This document shows, piece by piece, positions 32,351-51,479 of a stretch of 64,000 bases of DNA. Under the pieces are notes generated by a model. The model did no database searches. It was not told the DNA's origin and saw nothing but the letters and a program-made list of their open reading frames with translations. How positions within the stretch are numbered: position 1 is the stretch's first letter; each line of letters starts with the position of its first letter. Position numbers and translations under genes: made by a program. Origin of the DNA: Mermis nigrescens (taxonomy: Eukaryota; Nematoda; Enoplea; Mermithida; Mermithidae); NCBI GenBank assembly GCA_036768485.1, contig JAVLUZ010000157.1, forward strand, positions 13,008,011 through 13,072,010, written 5' to 3'.

Positions 32351-35300
32351 CATAAAAAAGTACAATCTTTGTATATGTTCTCCCACATGCTGATTCCTTT
32401 TGAGTCGAAGACTTCCCTACGCTACACGGTGAATCAATATCCTTCTTCAAAATTGCAACGTTTAATTTTTGCAAAAAAAGCCAGAATGCCTTTTTGATTT
32501 TCACTTAACGTTGATCATTCTTCTAATTTTCACTCAAGTTTTTCCAAGAGCATAAACTTGTGTTTGGAACATTTCTTAAGCTCAAGTAGCGAGTGCTCGC
32601 TCTGTCAACAAGCTTTCCGATAAAATGTTAATGAGCGACTTCATCAGCAGAATACATGGTTGTTTACTAATTTAAGCATGCATGCTCTTATTTAAAAACT
32701 GCAGTCACGTTTTGAACTCTTTTTCCTGCTTCTTGTGTGGCTCTGTTGAATTCTGCGCATCTTGGACACATTTCTAAATGCGTAATATTTGTACAGTACG
32801 CCAGAAATTCGCTTCAAAAACATTTCTCATAGAACTTGTTTCTCACATTATTTATAATTGAATCAATGAGGTGTTCAGAGGCCTATCTAAATTTTCGCCA
32901 CATAATTCGATAGGAGGCTGAATCGTTCAGCTGTAAGATTTTATTACGTCATCCATGAATGGTCGCTCTTTTCCATTTCAAACATTTCATCTATTATCAC
33001 CTCCAATGCTCGCTTTTCTTCCAATTTAGGTTGTTCGTTCGTTTTTTGGCATTGTTTCTACAAATTTTCGGTTTTTGTTTATTTTCAAATCTTTTTAATA
33101 ATTTTTGGTACTACTTTCTATATTTTTGCTTCCTTTATTTTTCCGTGGATTTCGCTTCCTCTTGCTTTCAAATTTCTTTTATAGCTTCCTCCGTTTTTGT
33201 TCCAAAATTGCTGACAAATCGCTAATATTTATAGACTTTCTGCTACTTAAACTTATGGTCATATGTTTATAAATATAAACAATTAATTTTATTTCTAAAG
33301 CATAATGGTGTCAAAGGAGAATGTATCTACAAACACATTGTTTTACACATCTTAAGTAAATAGTGGTATGAATTTAGCGATAAAACAAGAGAATTTTGCG
33401 GAAACTCTTCGAAATTTTGCATCAACGATCATATCATAATTCAAAGTTTGATAGGATGACAATACTGAAGAGCTCTTAGGAAAGGCGATGAAATTGTTCA
33501 ACAAGGCAGAAACAATTAGTACTTCAACTATTGTGTAAAATCCATTTAAGTGCTGATCGGGAATCATATGGAACTGAAGCTCTTAGAAAAATTAAAAATA
33601 TTTTATGTCCCACCTATCAGCTCAGTCTATTTTGCAATAGCGAAAAGTTTGTCAAGGGTCTTAGGCTAAAAAAAGTTTTTGCTGTCATTCTGGTCTTATT
33701 CAATGCATGCCTAATTTACAAAAAAAGTTTTGTCATCTCCGCACTCTGTAGTTTACACTCCTGTACCACTGGCAGATTCACAGGTAAAGGGGGCGGTCGT
33801 CAAAAATATTCGGGCGCAATGATGCGTATTTAGTGATTTTTCAAATTAATCTCTAAAAAATTAAATTTCTAGAGTGTTTTTTGGGCGATTTCCGCATTAA
33901 TTTTGCGAGTTTTTCATTAAAAAAAAGTTTTGAATATTATTGATAATGTTTGACACTTTAAAAAAGTTTAGGTTCCGCCCTATTCGCCACTGACCTGGAC
34001 TGGTCAAATTTTTTTGTTTACCAATTTTGCCTATGCTTAAGCGCGTGCCCTATCCTTAACATTAAGTCTGCGTCCAACTTTTAATATTTCAATCTTGTAT
34101 GCAACCTGCACAAAGCCCGGGTGCAAGCTCCGCCCCACTTCGCCTATGCTTAAGCATAGCATATTTAACGAAAGATCTACAAAATGAGATCAGGCTCCCG
34201 CCATGTAGTACTCTGAGTGATTTTTAAAGGTGTTAAGTTCGTTGTGTCTGTCTCACGTTATCTTAATATGAGGTGGGAGCATGATACTTATTATTTCCTC
34301 TACCCTCTAATTTTAATCGCCTACATAATAGAAACAATACTGAAGCTTACGAGAGATCAGACACTAGAAATCTACTATAGCAAGCAATATATTTACATTT
34401 TTTGTTTCGATGTTGCAAGGTATCAATTTCCAAGTATTTTCGTTCTCATTACGATTTATACCTCGTTCATCGGTCACATTTGCCTTTGTTGCAAATTTGT
34501 GCAATCATTCTTTTCAAATTTCGGGGATTTAGCTGGAGATAGAATTTTTCCAATTCGGATGATTCAAAATTTTTAATACGATTTCTATCGCACAGCTCGT
34601 TCATTTTGCGCAATTTTTCTATTCCAGCCGAACTAAGAGCGCTTACTGAATGTATATGAAATTCACTTTTGGTTTTGAACATAATATTCAATCATAGCCC
34701 AAATAAATTCCGCCTCATATTGACCCCCTACTTAATTCAATACATTTAACTTTTTTTAGGCGATTCAAAAGAAATTGACCGTCAGCTGGGTTTACTAAAA
34801 TACTCAGTTTTCCATCTTCGTGATGAAATTACTCCATGATATGAAGAATTTCTTAATGTGAAATTTACTTCACTTTATTACTGGCCACGATGTCTTTAAT
34901 TCATTCAAGTCTCATAAATTCTTTGTGCGAAAATATGGCATACAATTTTTTAAAGTCGATGGTTATTTTGGAGGCCAAATGCATTGTATAATTGTATTTT
35001 AAGGAGTCTCTTACAATTTGTGTGTGGAGTCTTGGCAATTGTGTGCTTTGAATGATCACGAGCATTCAGGAACATAAAGATATACAAGGGACAGGAGCGT
35101 AAATTTTGGGGGATACGGGTAATTTCTGACAGGCTAAATAATAAATGCTAAATATTAATTGGATTGTAAGGTCTTTAAAAAACGACTTTAACAAATTTAG
35201 ATTTGAAATCGCGTTGACTTCTAAAAATACTAATTATCACATATGGACCTGGGGCGCTGGCTGAATCGCTCTATCAATTCTAAAAAATTCCCGAAGAACT

Positions 35301-35440
35301 ATTTGCTCAATTTCTTCGTTTTTGGCGATTTCTTGTGCCAAATAGTTCGACAAAAAAAGGCCGAAAGGCTGGCTTTTTACTTATACATTCACTTGTATCG
35401 GTCCTTTTTGCTATTGACGAGTTTTATCTCTCCTCCCCTC
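32351..35440. other. Decayed AT-rich stretch 5' of the integrase relic
   Basis: On the minus strand around 33225-32959 the translation is Lys/Glu-rich but interrupted by stops. A CPRCAEF motif occurs near 32750. These may be remnants of other element genes but cannot be named. At about 33758-33992 a short B-like MITE is suggested by CCACTGGCAGATTC at the left and TTCGCCACTG at the right. A plus-strand open frame at 34217-34576 is unsupported. Confidence 0.3.
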
Positions 35441-35443
35441 AAC

Positions 35444-35690
35444 CACACGTGGGCGTGGTTGGGGGGATTGGGCGTATACACCCCCATAAGTTGGAATACC
35501 CCTCAGAAATCTAAATACCCTCCAAATTCAATTTTTTGATTTTTTTTTGCTTTTTTAGCGATTTTATGATGCCATTTTATCATGATCGATGAGAAACGTC
35601 GAAAAATAGTGTTTTTGTACCATACGACCACTTTTAAGACCATTTTTTGGCCTTTGAAAATTTTTCCACCCACTTCTGCTCTCACAAACC
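35444..35690. mobile_element. MITE A copy, inverted, right end decayed
   Basis: It begins CACACGTGGGCGTGG (the family's C-run end inverted) and keeps GATGAGAAACGTCGAAAAAT and CATACGACCACTTTTAAGACC. The other terminus reads CCACCCACTTC and is eroded; no clean TSD. Confidence 0.8.
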
Positions 35691-36711
35691 TATTAGTCCT
35701 GTTTTAAAATTTTGCGCTGTATGCGATATTAAGAATATTTACAGTGTGTAATTTTTCTAGTAAGCAATCTTTAAGGGCTATGGGCGTCATTTTGCTTGTT
35801 GTTCAATCAAGAAAGTCATCAAACGCTGTTATTCATTAACGGTAAATAGATTTTGCGCATTTTATCATTACTTTCTATCTAGAAACACAGTTGCTGTTTT
35901 GGAAAACAAACGAAAATCATTAAAAATAAACGACATCGAAAAACGTTCAAGTTTATTATGCGATATCTTCTACGGTGTATTGTGGATTAATGCTAATTTT
36001 TTGCTGTAGATAATCTATGCAAGCTATTGCTTAGCTCAGGTTCCGCGAAAAGCGTGAACCGGGAATAAACATATCCTGCCTTCGAATTAATGTGAAAATT
36101 TATAAAAAATTAATCCGTTATGCATTGCGACGCTTGTGGCGAAAATGTAGAAAAAACCTCGTATGAAATTAGTTTTTTTTGGTAAGAAGGTTTGCTTTCG
36201 GACAAAACCTCCGGCGAATTTAGGAGCAAAGCGAGGGCCGTTTAATTATAAATAACGACTGCGACGAATGTGATTGGTTGAATGGTTAGCCGTGTTGTAC
36301 TCTAAATATCTCATTGTCAAAAAAATGGCCCTACTATTCTTATCGGTGCTCTCTCTCTCTCTATTTCCCGATTAATTCTAAACAAGAAGCAGCCGTATTA
36401 TATGTAAATTTAGCAAGTACACAGCGTCATTCGCAACGGATACGATTTACGCTTTTCCCATCGGCTGAAAGCCACTTAACACGCGTTAAGTATGCCCCTG
36501 AGGTTACCGAATTTTTTTGTATTTTCCGGTCCTTTTATTTCAGCCGTGCACCCATATTTTCCTAGGACCGGACACCCGTTTCGACACGTGATTTAAGTAC
36601 GACCATGTGGTTTTGTTAAAGGCAAAATTAGCTTTTGAATATAGCCTACGGGCCTTGCCTCCAGTGTGTACGAATGAGACGTCTCTATCTTATACGCTGG
36701 TATAAGACGTA
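35691..36711. other. Unannotated, mixed-composition stretch
   Basis: No recognised family. From about 36040 the GC content looks higher (GTTCCGCGAAAAGCG, GGCGAATTTAGGAGC). Open frames there lack splice or homology support. It could be gene-flanking sequence. Confidence 0.3.
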
Positions 36712-36933
36712 TTATGTTACGATGTTCGGAGGGTCGTTCGACTGGTCGAAAAAGCGCCGAAAATTATTTCCGACCGTTTCGGCTCCTTTGTGACTAAAGT
36801 CGAATCTCCCGGTTCGTTGATAATTGGATTCGGGCATTTGTTTAAAAGAGCATAAATCGGCTTTTATTACAATCGAATCAAGTACTTTTACTGTACCTAT
36901 ACGACTCGTGTATTTCTTAGGCGTTCTTACCAT
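36712..36933 (-). CDS. Small open frame, 73 codons, unidentified
   Basis: ATG to TAA on the minus strand with balanced codon use and polar, basic content (MVRTPKKYTSRIG, then FDFSHKGAETVGNNFRRFF). The ATG is followed directly by GTAAGA, so the same site could act as a splice donor and the frame may be fortuitous. No domain recognised. The antisense strand also has a 45-codon open stretch. Confidence 0.3.
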   Translation of the reverse strand: MVRTPKKYTSRIGTVKVLDSIVIKADLCSFKQMPESNYQRTGRFDFSHKGAETVGNNFRRFFDQSNDPPNIVT

Positions 36934-37291
36934 TTGCGCTGAGCTTATTTAATTAATTGCCTACGGCAATGTATATACATCTATGCTTATAACAAAACTT
37001 TATTTCAGCCAACTTTACTCGACTAGAGAACCCGACTTTATTTCCAAATTTACAGCGCTAATTTATTGACGAAAAACCAATCTACAGGTCGAACAATAGT
37101 TGAATTAGTCTAGGCTAGAACAATCTAGCAACGTGTGCATTTTGGTGTAACCGATTGGAGAGTCTTCAATCTGTTGGCACTTTGCCAAAAAAAACACGCG
37201 CATCTGCGATATCGTAATACCGAACAGCCGAACAATTACTGTAATTCGGTTGGTTTGTGAATTAGCCAATCCACGTTCCTCCCAAATTTGA

Positions 37292-37417
37292 CCGAACTTT
37301 CGAGTTAATGATCGTTGCGTTTGGCTTAAGCTGGATTTGAATTCGACTGAAATTCCGATTCAGCTGTTGAAAACAAAGTTGATTATTCGCGAGTTTCACG
37401 ACGCAACTTATCCTCGA
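37292..37417 (+). CDS. Candidate exon with GTAAGA donor, unidentified
   Basis: 42 open codons ending exactly at a strong donor (CGA, then GTAAGA). Residues include VWLKLDLNSTEIPIQLL and IIREFHDATYPR, protein-like and helical. The 5' boundary is a stop at 37289 or a weak acceptor (TTTCGAG). No family recognised. Confidence 0.3.
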
Positions 37418-37419
37418 GT

Positions 37420-38354
37420 AAGATTATGTAGGCCTTTTTTGAATTACACACATACACGCACAAATCATTAGTTAATTAAAAATTTAGCCATAATCGTATG
37501 CTCCTTTAGCGACCGAGCCATGAAAATAAAAATCGGTTTAGGACTTCCGCATTCTCTACGGGCTTCATCATTTTGGTCGGTTTTGTAATGATTCCGTTTT
37601 GTTTTTGTTTTAATTTTTAACGCGCAATAATTATAGCTCGCTTAAGCTGAGCGTAAATCTGTTATACGTTAGTTGTAGGATTTTGCTTTGCTGCTCGTGT
37701 GATTTAACATTAGAGTTACGTAAGCCTGCCAAAATGTGGAACAGTGAGATAATCGTAAAAAAATTTTTATTTCTCGGAATTTTCCGAAAAATCCGTTAAT
37801 GATCATTTATTGGCTCTTAGTAAAATTTTTGTATACTTCAAAAACTAATGATGTAAAAATGCGAACTTCTTTTTTAAAATTTTTCGGAAACAGGAAAATT
37901 GAGAAGGAAATATGTACGAATGTAATGAAATGGTTCAACTTTGATACTTTTTTATGAATTTCGCCCAATTAAGGCATATTCAAACGAATATTAGCTTTCG
38001 AATGAGTCTTTCAACTAACTTAACATTATATAAACTTCAGACGAAGTATTGCTGACTAAATTCACCAAGCACAAACGAAACATGCAATTTTCGAAATTTT
38101 TACAACACTAAAAAATTTCGGGCAAAAAAACAAGCTCAAACAATATGATATGCGACCACCATATACATAGGCTTCTTATTTGGCAGCTTAAGAATATGAA
38201 AAGGGCGCCTATAAGATTTAATCTTTTTAAATTTTGATGATTTTGTAGCCTTCTCTTGCCAATGAATTCGATTGCATGCTAAACGTTTGAAAATATTTTT
38301 TGATTTAACTGTGAATTTTTTCATTTTTAAAATTTATTGATTCTGCTCAACCAG
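37420..38354. other. Unannotated AT-rich stretch
   Basis: Nothing recognised beyond low-complexity A/T runs. Confidence 0.4.
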
Positions 38355-40510
38355 TACTAGAGACTAGCAAAGAAATATGCTCTTATGGAACAAAAAGGAC
38401 GAACATACTCGAAAGGTGGATTATTAAAAACATGATGACACTAGGGAAACTCACCTATGCGCATAACAAATCATAAGAATCTGCGAAAATCAATCATTCT
38501 CTAAGCCTTTTATGACGAGAAGTATATTCTGGCGTACAGAAGGAGGTTGTGGCTTCCGTTTGAAAATGAATAACCAACAGTTATTGTTTACTTACCCTAA
38601 CTGAATGCAAGTTCGAACGATCACTGTAGTAATTTGTAGCATGCGCTTAATTGACTTTTCCTAGTCCCCTCTCACTATGTCTCAATAGCTCTCACAATGG
38701 CCTGAAGATAAATAAATGTTAGATGTAAACCACCTTGCACTACTATTGAGTGTAAACAAAGCGCACACTTGACATATGAAGTTTACCCTAGTACATTTTT
38801 TAAACTTGTAATCGTGTCCAGACTCGCAAGCGGAAATCGGCAGAAAAAGCAAGACAGAAACACGCTTAGCCCCCTCCGAGTTTTGACTTTACACCTTCCA
38901 AAACTGCGACGTGTAACGCTTAGAGAGTACTTTATTTTTATTCTATTCGACATGTCCCACTTCTAAACGGAGAAATCGGCTGAAAGCAAAAAAAGGAACA
39001 AAAACGCATTTTCCCACCATCTACCACATTGTAAACTTTAAAAATCTGAACCTAACAACGTATTCAATTTGAGAAAATTCGGTTTGTAACAGTTTGTAGC
39101 CTTTAAATCGTAGACGTTTATGTTTAATTAACTTCTGTTCCGCATCCTATTTGAGATATTTAGCAATCAAAAAAAGTAAAAGCGTGGTTTTCAAGTCAAT
39201 ATTACACCCTGATTTCTAAGTTCATGCCTCCAGAAGAAACTAATATTGATTTTTTTAAACGCGGTTTTCCTCGACGTGTAGCCCTTGGAACGTACCTTAT
39301 TTTATTTCTAAACAACGTCTGTTTTTTACACTATCCACTAGTTGTGTAAACTTTGCACACCCCTGGATCTAACTCCGTGAGTTTGGAAAGATTTATTAGC
39401 AACCTGTGAGTAGCCTCGAGTCGTACATTTCCTTGAAACAAAATTTCTTGCGGTTCATAATCGGAGTACTTGGCAGACATAAAGAAGAAAAATACGACCT
39501 AAATCTGTCTTTACACCCGCAGATTATCATACTCTTTACACTCCGCACCAAAACTAATGCTCAACTCGAAAAACAAAAAAGTGTATTGAATAATTTTGTC
39601 CTCTATAATTCTCGACCATTTAATTGTACTGAAGCATTAATGCTAAGTTGAGTACAAGCTGGGCGATAAAATCATTACTGGCTTGTATATGTTACAATGT
39701 TACATCAAAACTTTTACGCGCTCATTATAACTCGGTATTGAGTGCGACGAGGAATAAAAGGCTACATCATATTTTTTAATCAATTTCTATTTATCCAGAT
39801 GTTCCAGGATAGATCTATGGGTGGACATATGTTGGGGGGCGACCAGGGGCGGATTTAAGGAGCGAAGGGGGGGGGCGAAGGGCGGCCAACCCCATCGGCC
39901 AAAAATATTTGGCAAGATAAAGAATGGATATGCAATTTGCAATGCTTTTTGACCGTCAGTGACAATAATTTCTCAAATTTTCCGGATACCTATTAATGAC
40001 ATTTATTTACTTTCTTGGCGACTTGAAGCCATTTTCTGTTCATGTATGTTTCAAAACAATTTTGACAGCAGAAATATTTATTTTTGCTTAGTTTTATTCC
40101 TATTTTCAATTAAAAGTTTCGATGTTCTAAATGCTATAAATATAGGAGATCAAGCAGTAAATCACGCTTTTATATATGTATATCCGCCTTAATTTCATAA
40201 ATTTTTCGGCGCTTCGCGCCAAATTTTTGTTTAAGCTAGAGGAATTTAATGGTTTTTCCGCACAAAATTGTCGAAAAATTTCAAGTTTAAAAAATATAGC
40301 GTCGAAGTGATTTTTATGTGAAATTATTACAATGTAAAACACGGAAAAAAATGCAATTTCACGCGTTAAGGGCAAATTTGTTGACCTACTTTTGACTGTT
40401 TTGGAAAAGTTGGGATACCGCCCATCTTAAAAAATCCTATATCCGTCACTAGAGGTTCCCAAGTATATTATATGCACACGCTAACGCGCTACTTATGATC
40501 TCAATTGTAG
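38355..40510. mobile_element. Family D/E repeat, copy 3
   Basis: It starts with the family D word ACTAGCAAAGAAATATGC and continues with CACAATGGCCTGAAGATAAA, matching 3.9-5.1 kb. It then carries the same succession of GTGTAAA motifs and ends with the AGTATATTATATGCAC / GCTAACGCGCTA motif. MITE B interrupts it between GACATATGTTGGG and TTCCCAAGTATATTA. It shows that D and E travel together. Confidence 0.65.
39843..40453. mobile_element. MITE B, most intact copy
   Basis: About 610 bp from AGGGGCGGATTTAAGG to ATCCGTCACTAG, with imperfect inverted ends. The family E copy at 6.2 kb gives the empty site. It is used here as the reference to align the split copy at 10.8-12.8 kb. Non-coding. Confidence 0.82.
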
Positions 40511-41329
40511 CGATCCACTAACGAATAAATATATTTAATAAATAAATTTAACTTAATTAAGGTACGTTTTTTGATGAATTGATTGGCTCCTAAATAATAA
40601 AGATATTTATTAGGTGTTAATTTACGGCTGCTTCCGCTAAGCGATTGGCACAAAGGTTTTTGTAATAACAATAATAAGAATTGAGCAAACTACATAAAAA
40701 ACACGACGCCAGACAGAAAGAAACATTAAATTCGAAAATATCGAAATTCTTTTGAATTAGTTTGCGGAACCCGCATATTAATAGCTTCTATTACGAATTA
40801 TATTTTACATTAATTGCTGTGCACTGATCGAAGTCTAATCGCGTCACTTCTTCCTGAAAAAATAAAATCCATTTTATTTTTCTCTCTCCCTATACTTCTG
40901 TTTTTACATTTTTACAATATTAGTACGTATTTTTAATATTATTATTTTTTTACAAAATTAATACAATTTATTTTTACGTTTATTTTATTTATTTGTTGCA
41001 CATCTTAAGTCGTTCTAGGGTATCAAATAGAGAAGTTTTCTAGCCAAAATGGCATGAAAACTGGTCTAAATGCTAAAATTGCTTAAAAACAAGGTTGATT
41101 GACACTTTACGGTCAAACGAGGTAGTTTGGAGAAATTTCTTGGAATTTTGTCAATTTTTGGCCGTTGTTTTGCTATATTTTTGCCCTTATAATTTCTTAT
41201 TTTCTGCATTTCCATTCTCTTTAGTCTCAAGACACCGAATGATTTCACGCCGCGGGCATATCTGATCGCGAACCTTTAATGCTATACAGTAAGAGTTATC
41301 GGCGCACATAGGCATAGCAAAGGTATAGG
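40511..41329. other. Unannotated AT-rich stretch
   Basis: Low-complexity T/A runs around 40910-41000; no exon or repeat family recognised. Confidence 0.4.
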
Positions 41330-42440
41330 TGTAGACCACAAATACGCGTGGGGCATACACGGGAATAGAGGGAGGTTAGAGAGGGTTGCTCTTCCCGAGC
41401 CTTAAAAAACCGGTAGCTGTATGGTCATTTTGGTCTAAAAAAACATTTCTATACAGCCCTTTTGGGCTCTTGAAATTAGATAAATATCCTTTTTTGAACT
41501 CAGAAGCATAACATGCGGTTCTTAGTACTATATTTCATTTGAAGTACTATTAGCTGTTAGTTTAAAGACTATCTCTATGTCTGCTAAAAATGTTCTAAAA
41601 TGATGCTTTTAGGCGATACTATCGTTTTTTTCGATGTACGAGTAAAATTTTTTTACGGAGGACTTAGCTGTCTCTAACTTCTCAATATTCACCGATTCCT
41701 AAAACTTTTACCTTGCACACCTGTGTCCTGGGATCTGGACGAGATATGCAAGTCGGGTGGGGAGTTATGGGGTGTAGACCATAGCGTAAAGCAATTGGAA
41801 ATTTTCAACTGAAGATGAGGTAAAATGAGGGGCAATAATGAATAAAAATTGAAAATTTTTTCTCAAAACTGCGTTAAATTGACTAGAAACTATGTGATAT
41901 CGTAGTTTTAATCCTAATTTAGCGCTTATACCAGTTTCTAATGTCATTTTGGCCCAGAAAACTTTATTCTTAATCCTCTCCTGAGACCGCAACCCAACGC
42001 GCCCTCCAGATCCGGCCATACTGTGAATCTACGGTCTAGCTGGACCCCAAGGATGCGCCGAAACCCTTCACAAAAAAAGATCCATAGACCCAAGGAATTT
42101 GATTTTTGATTTAATTTTGGGCGGTTTTTGTCCTATCGTACACGCTAGAGCTGCCCCTGTATGGTCTCGACCAGACATACTCGTACGCAGGGGAATCAAA
42201 ATACAGGCGAAAAATAGATGAAATTTGATGATTTCTCCAATATGTACTTGAGACACAATCCATAAACTATGAATAGTATACGTTTAACGATATTTTAGCA
42301 TTTATAACAGTTCTGGAGGTCCTCTTGGTCCAAAATCTGTCTAAAACCGCCAGACCGGCTGACCACCCCCCGATCGGTCATGAGCCTTCCATCTGGTTAA
42401 AGTATAGAATGCACCCAACCCCAGAATAAAACTTATAACG
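41330..42440. repeat. Family F diverged repeat
   Basis: GTAGACCATAGCG, AATTGACTAGAAACTATGTG and GGCCATACTGTGAATCTACGG parallel segments at 9.4, 59.4 and 63.4 kb. Several sub-blocks seem repeated within the region. No termini determined. Confidence 0.4.
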
Positions 42441-44566
42441 ATTTTCAGTCATTTCATCCCATCTAGCTCCCCCACAACTCGGTTGCAGTCCATGCGTGTT
42501 TACTGGTCTTTATTTGTTGTTTATATTCGCGCACTTACGTCAATCGTTTTATATATTCCGGGCTACATCCTAAATCTTCAACGAATTTCTGCACTAAACC
42601 TTCAGCAATCTAACCTATTTTTTCTGTTTTTTTTTATTTTCGTGCTACCTCGCTTTCTGCGTTTTGCACTATTTTAGCGTCAAATTTTTGACGCCGATAA
42701 ATATCACTAAAATATCACAACACTGTGTTTCAGCTTTCGGAACCGCCAGCTTCAATATTTATGCCTTTGAACTTACCTGATTAATTGCTATTACGTAAGC
42801 GATTGTAAAAAAAATATTTTCTTGGAAAATAAACTCGAGTTTTGCTACATCACGAGCGACTGACAAAGAATATTTTCAAGCAAATGCACTTTTTTCGTTA
42901 AACTAAGCCACATGTTAGCTGCGAGAATAGAGAAGCAGAAAAAGCAGCCGCCAGATTTGAAATTATGCCTAATTAACTCGGCTTTAGTTCGCGAATCAAT
43001 TTAAGCATCAATAAGAATATCGCTAAACTCCCAGCTGGCTTACGCACACAGCACGTGTTAAAATTTTGGCTTACGTGCTCTCTGTTAAGCTGCTGGGCTT
43101 CTTTTGCTATTGCGCCAAATATTCGCCAAATATTGATATACGATTAGCGATTTCCCCAGTCAGCTAACACGCGTCCAGCTTAATTTATTACTTACTTTTG
43201 CAGTTTTAAGTTGACTTCGACTCAATCGTGCGTTGCCAAAATTTTATAACCCGGTTTTTAAGCTCGTAGAGATTTTCTTACCTACAGCATGTAGAAGCGA
43301 TTAACTACTATTTCACAACGTTTGTCTCTCCTTTTGATCTCCCGCATTACAGATTAATCTATTCTAAGTTAGAAGAAGAGGAAAAATGAGCAAAGGTTTC
43401 GTGACGTATTAAATTTTGATAAATTTGGCTCCCCATGGATTGGTCCTGCATACTGTGTTTTGGGTCCAAAGGACGCCAACCGACGACGGCTGTTGCGAAT
43501 AGTTTGTCGAGGAATATTTCAATTTTTTTGGCATAAATATATCAGTTTTCTAGTGTCATTTATCTCGTTAATCTAATATGCTTAGTTTACGCTTTTAAAT
43601 GTGCCTGAAATTACTTAGCTCACTAAAACATTGTGGTATTGAGTTTTTGATATTCAAATTGCATCTTACGTCTAGTTCGTAGCGCAATATGCATTTTTGT
43701 GTATAAGTATTATTAGCAGAATGTGATATAAAATGCAAAAATAAACTTATGATTTGGCGGAATATTTTAATATTAGCTAGCTTCATTTTACTATGTATCA
43801 GTTCGTTATAGAACTCATGATAACTTGAAAAATTGTGAATCCGTGGGGAAGTGGAAAAAAATTTCTGGGGATGAAAACTTTTCAGGCAAGGGGGAGGGTT
43901 GAAACGTCCTCGACGCCCTCCGCTATATCTTGTATGGCTTGACGAGTTACGCGAACAACAAATGAGAAAACGGCAGAACAAGGGACAGAAAAATTTTAAC
44001 AGACGTAGTTTATTCAAAAAAATAAGAAAATAGCAAAGAGGGTATAAAAACGCTCCAATAAGCATGTGAGGGAAATATTAAATTTTAAAAATCAGAAAGA
44101 ATTATCTCTTCTGTAAGAAAACGATTTCTTAAGGAAATTCCACATCAAAATTTTTGGTCAACGCTCCCTTCTCCATGTCCTTCATCACGACGTTACCGTC
44201 AAAAATTATGAGTTGTTCTTTATATGTATGTTTGAAATAGAAAGTAATTAACCACCTAAGAAACTCTTAATCCCATTCCAAATTATAAATTTTAATGCGT
44301 GCATGAAATATTCTCGTATGCTTGTAATTTCGAGTAAATAAAAAATTTTTCGAAGTTTTTTTAAATAATTATTGTTTGCCGATATAACTTATTATTAGAA
44401 AAATGATAAAGGACCCCGTAATATTTAATATAATTTGAAAATATTTTTTGTTTCCATTCTGTTTTCTATATAAGCAATTTTATTATGTTTTTTAATTGCT
44501 TTTTCAGGAAAGTATTCAAATATTTGGCCTACGTACGTACGTGCATGAATTTTTTAAGATGCTGAA
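42441..44566. other. Upstream region of the F-box gene, mostly unannotated
   Basis: A decayed MITE A fragment is likely at about 43840-43920 (GGAAAAAAATTTCTGGGGATG). The rest is AT-rich with no convincing exon. The promoter of the F-box gene should lie in this interval; an alternating ACGTACGTACGTGCATG run sits at 44531-44547, about 20 bp before the start codon, but no TATA box was singled out. Confidence 0.35.
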
Positions 44567-50444
<5,878 letters not shown>

Positions 50445-51210
50445 AAAATGGGCCGGGGTTGCGTGAAGAACATAGGTTGCATGAAGAGTGTTATAGATTT
50501 TTGATGAAGTTCTGATCAATGATCAGTTTTTAATTGATCAATGATCAAATTCTGATATTTTTGTAATTTTAGCGATATTTCCTCAAGAAAAATGTGAATT
50601 ACGGTTTATTTGATCTGTTAGCTTGCTTCAAAAAATGAAATGTGTAAAGCAATCCAAGCCGTAAAAATTGATTTATTTTTGATATTTGCGTGTCAGTTTA
50701 AGGAAATTGACTTTTTAGGCTTCAGAAAAGGTAAATTGGTAATCTAAAAAAGTTTGCAGGATGCCTGAGAATGTTTCTTATATTCATATATTTCGTATGT
50801 ACAAAAATGAACAAAATTCAAATAAAATCGAAAATAAATGACGTACATTAAAAGTAAATTTCATAGGAGTCATCGGACTAAAAATCTGTGAAATCAACTT
50901 TATAATGAATGACTGAGTATCATGGATTACAACTTTCTCGATGAATTTTTTATCCATATTTGAATGAGTAATTCGAGATATTATGGGAGGAATATGTTAT
51001 AATGATAAACTGATCAGAAGTATGAAAATATTACATATTAATTTGCCATAATCTTTGTGCAAGAATTGAATTAGGAACCCATAGGGAATTAATATGAAAC
51101 AAAAATTTTTACTCACTTAAGTCTTATTTATATTTAAAAACCCTTAATAAATTAAGTTCTCCGGAAAAGCAATATTTCAATGAATATGACGCTTTTTGTA
51201 GGGTCGAATG
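50445..51210. other. 3' flank of the F-box gene
   Basis: AT-rich. A TGATCAATGATCA repeat lies at about 50512-50548. Candidate AATAAA words occur (for example in CAAATAAAATCG near 50820), but no poly(A) site can be fixed. No further gene seen. Confidence 0.35.
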
Positions 51211-51479
51211 CACACGTGGGCGTAGGTGGAGGGGTTTGGGGGTATCACCCCCAGAAAACGCCATACCCACCCCCTTCCCTAGAAGCCAAAATACCCTCTC
51301 CAGAATTCAGTTTTTGAAAACTTTTTTGTTTTTTCGCAATTTTTTGTGTTTAATGGATAGTGCTCGATCAGAATTGTTGAAAAATAGTGATTTTTCGCCA
51401 TACCACCATTTGAAAGACCATTTTTTGACCTTTGAAAAATCTGGCGCCCCTCCCAGAATTTCGGTGCTGCCCACTTATG
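51211..51479. mobile_element. MITE A copy 8, inverted
   Basis: 269 bp, CACACGTGGGCGTAGG to GCTGCCCACTTATG. Flanks GTCGAATG / GTCAAATC agree at 6 of 8. It has the complementary core GATCAGAATTGTTGAAAAAT. Confidence 0.87.

Noticed and set aside
32959..33225. Plus-strand Phe/Leu-rich membrane-like frame
   Set aside because: The opposite strand reads Lys/Glu-rich, as in a decayed coding strand; the plus frame is its complement and has no start or splice support.
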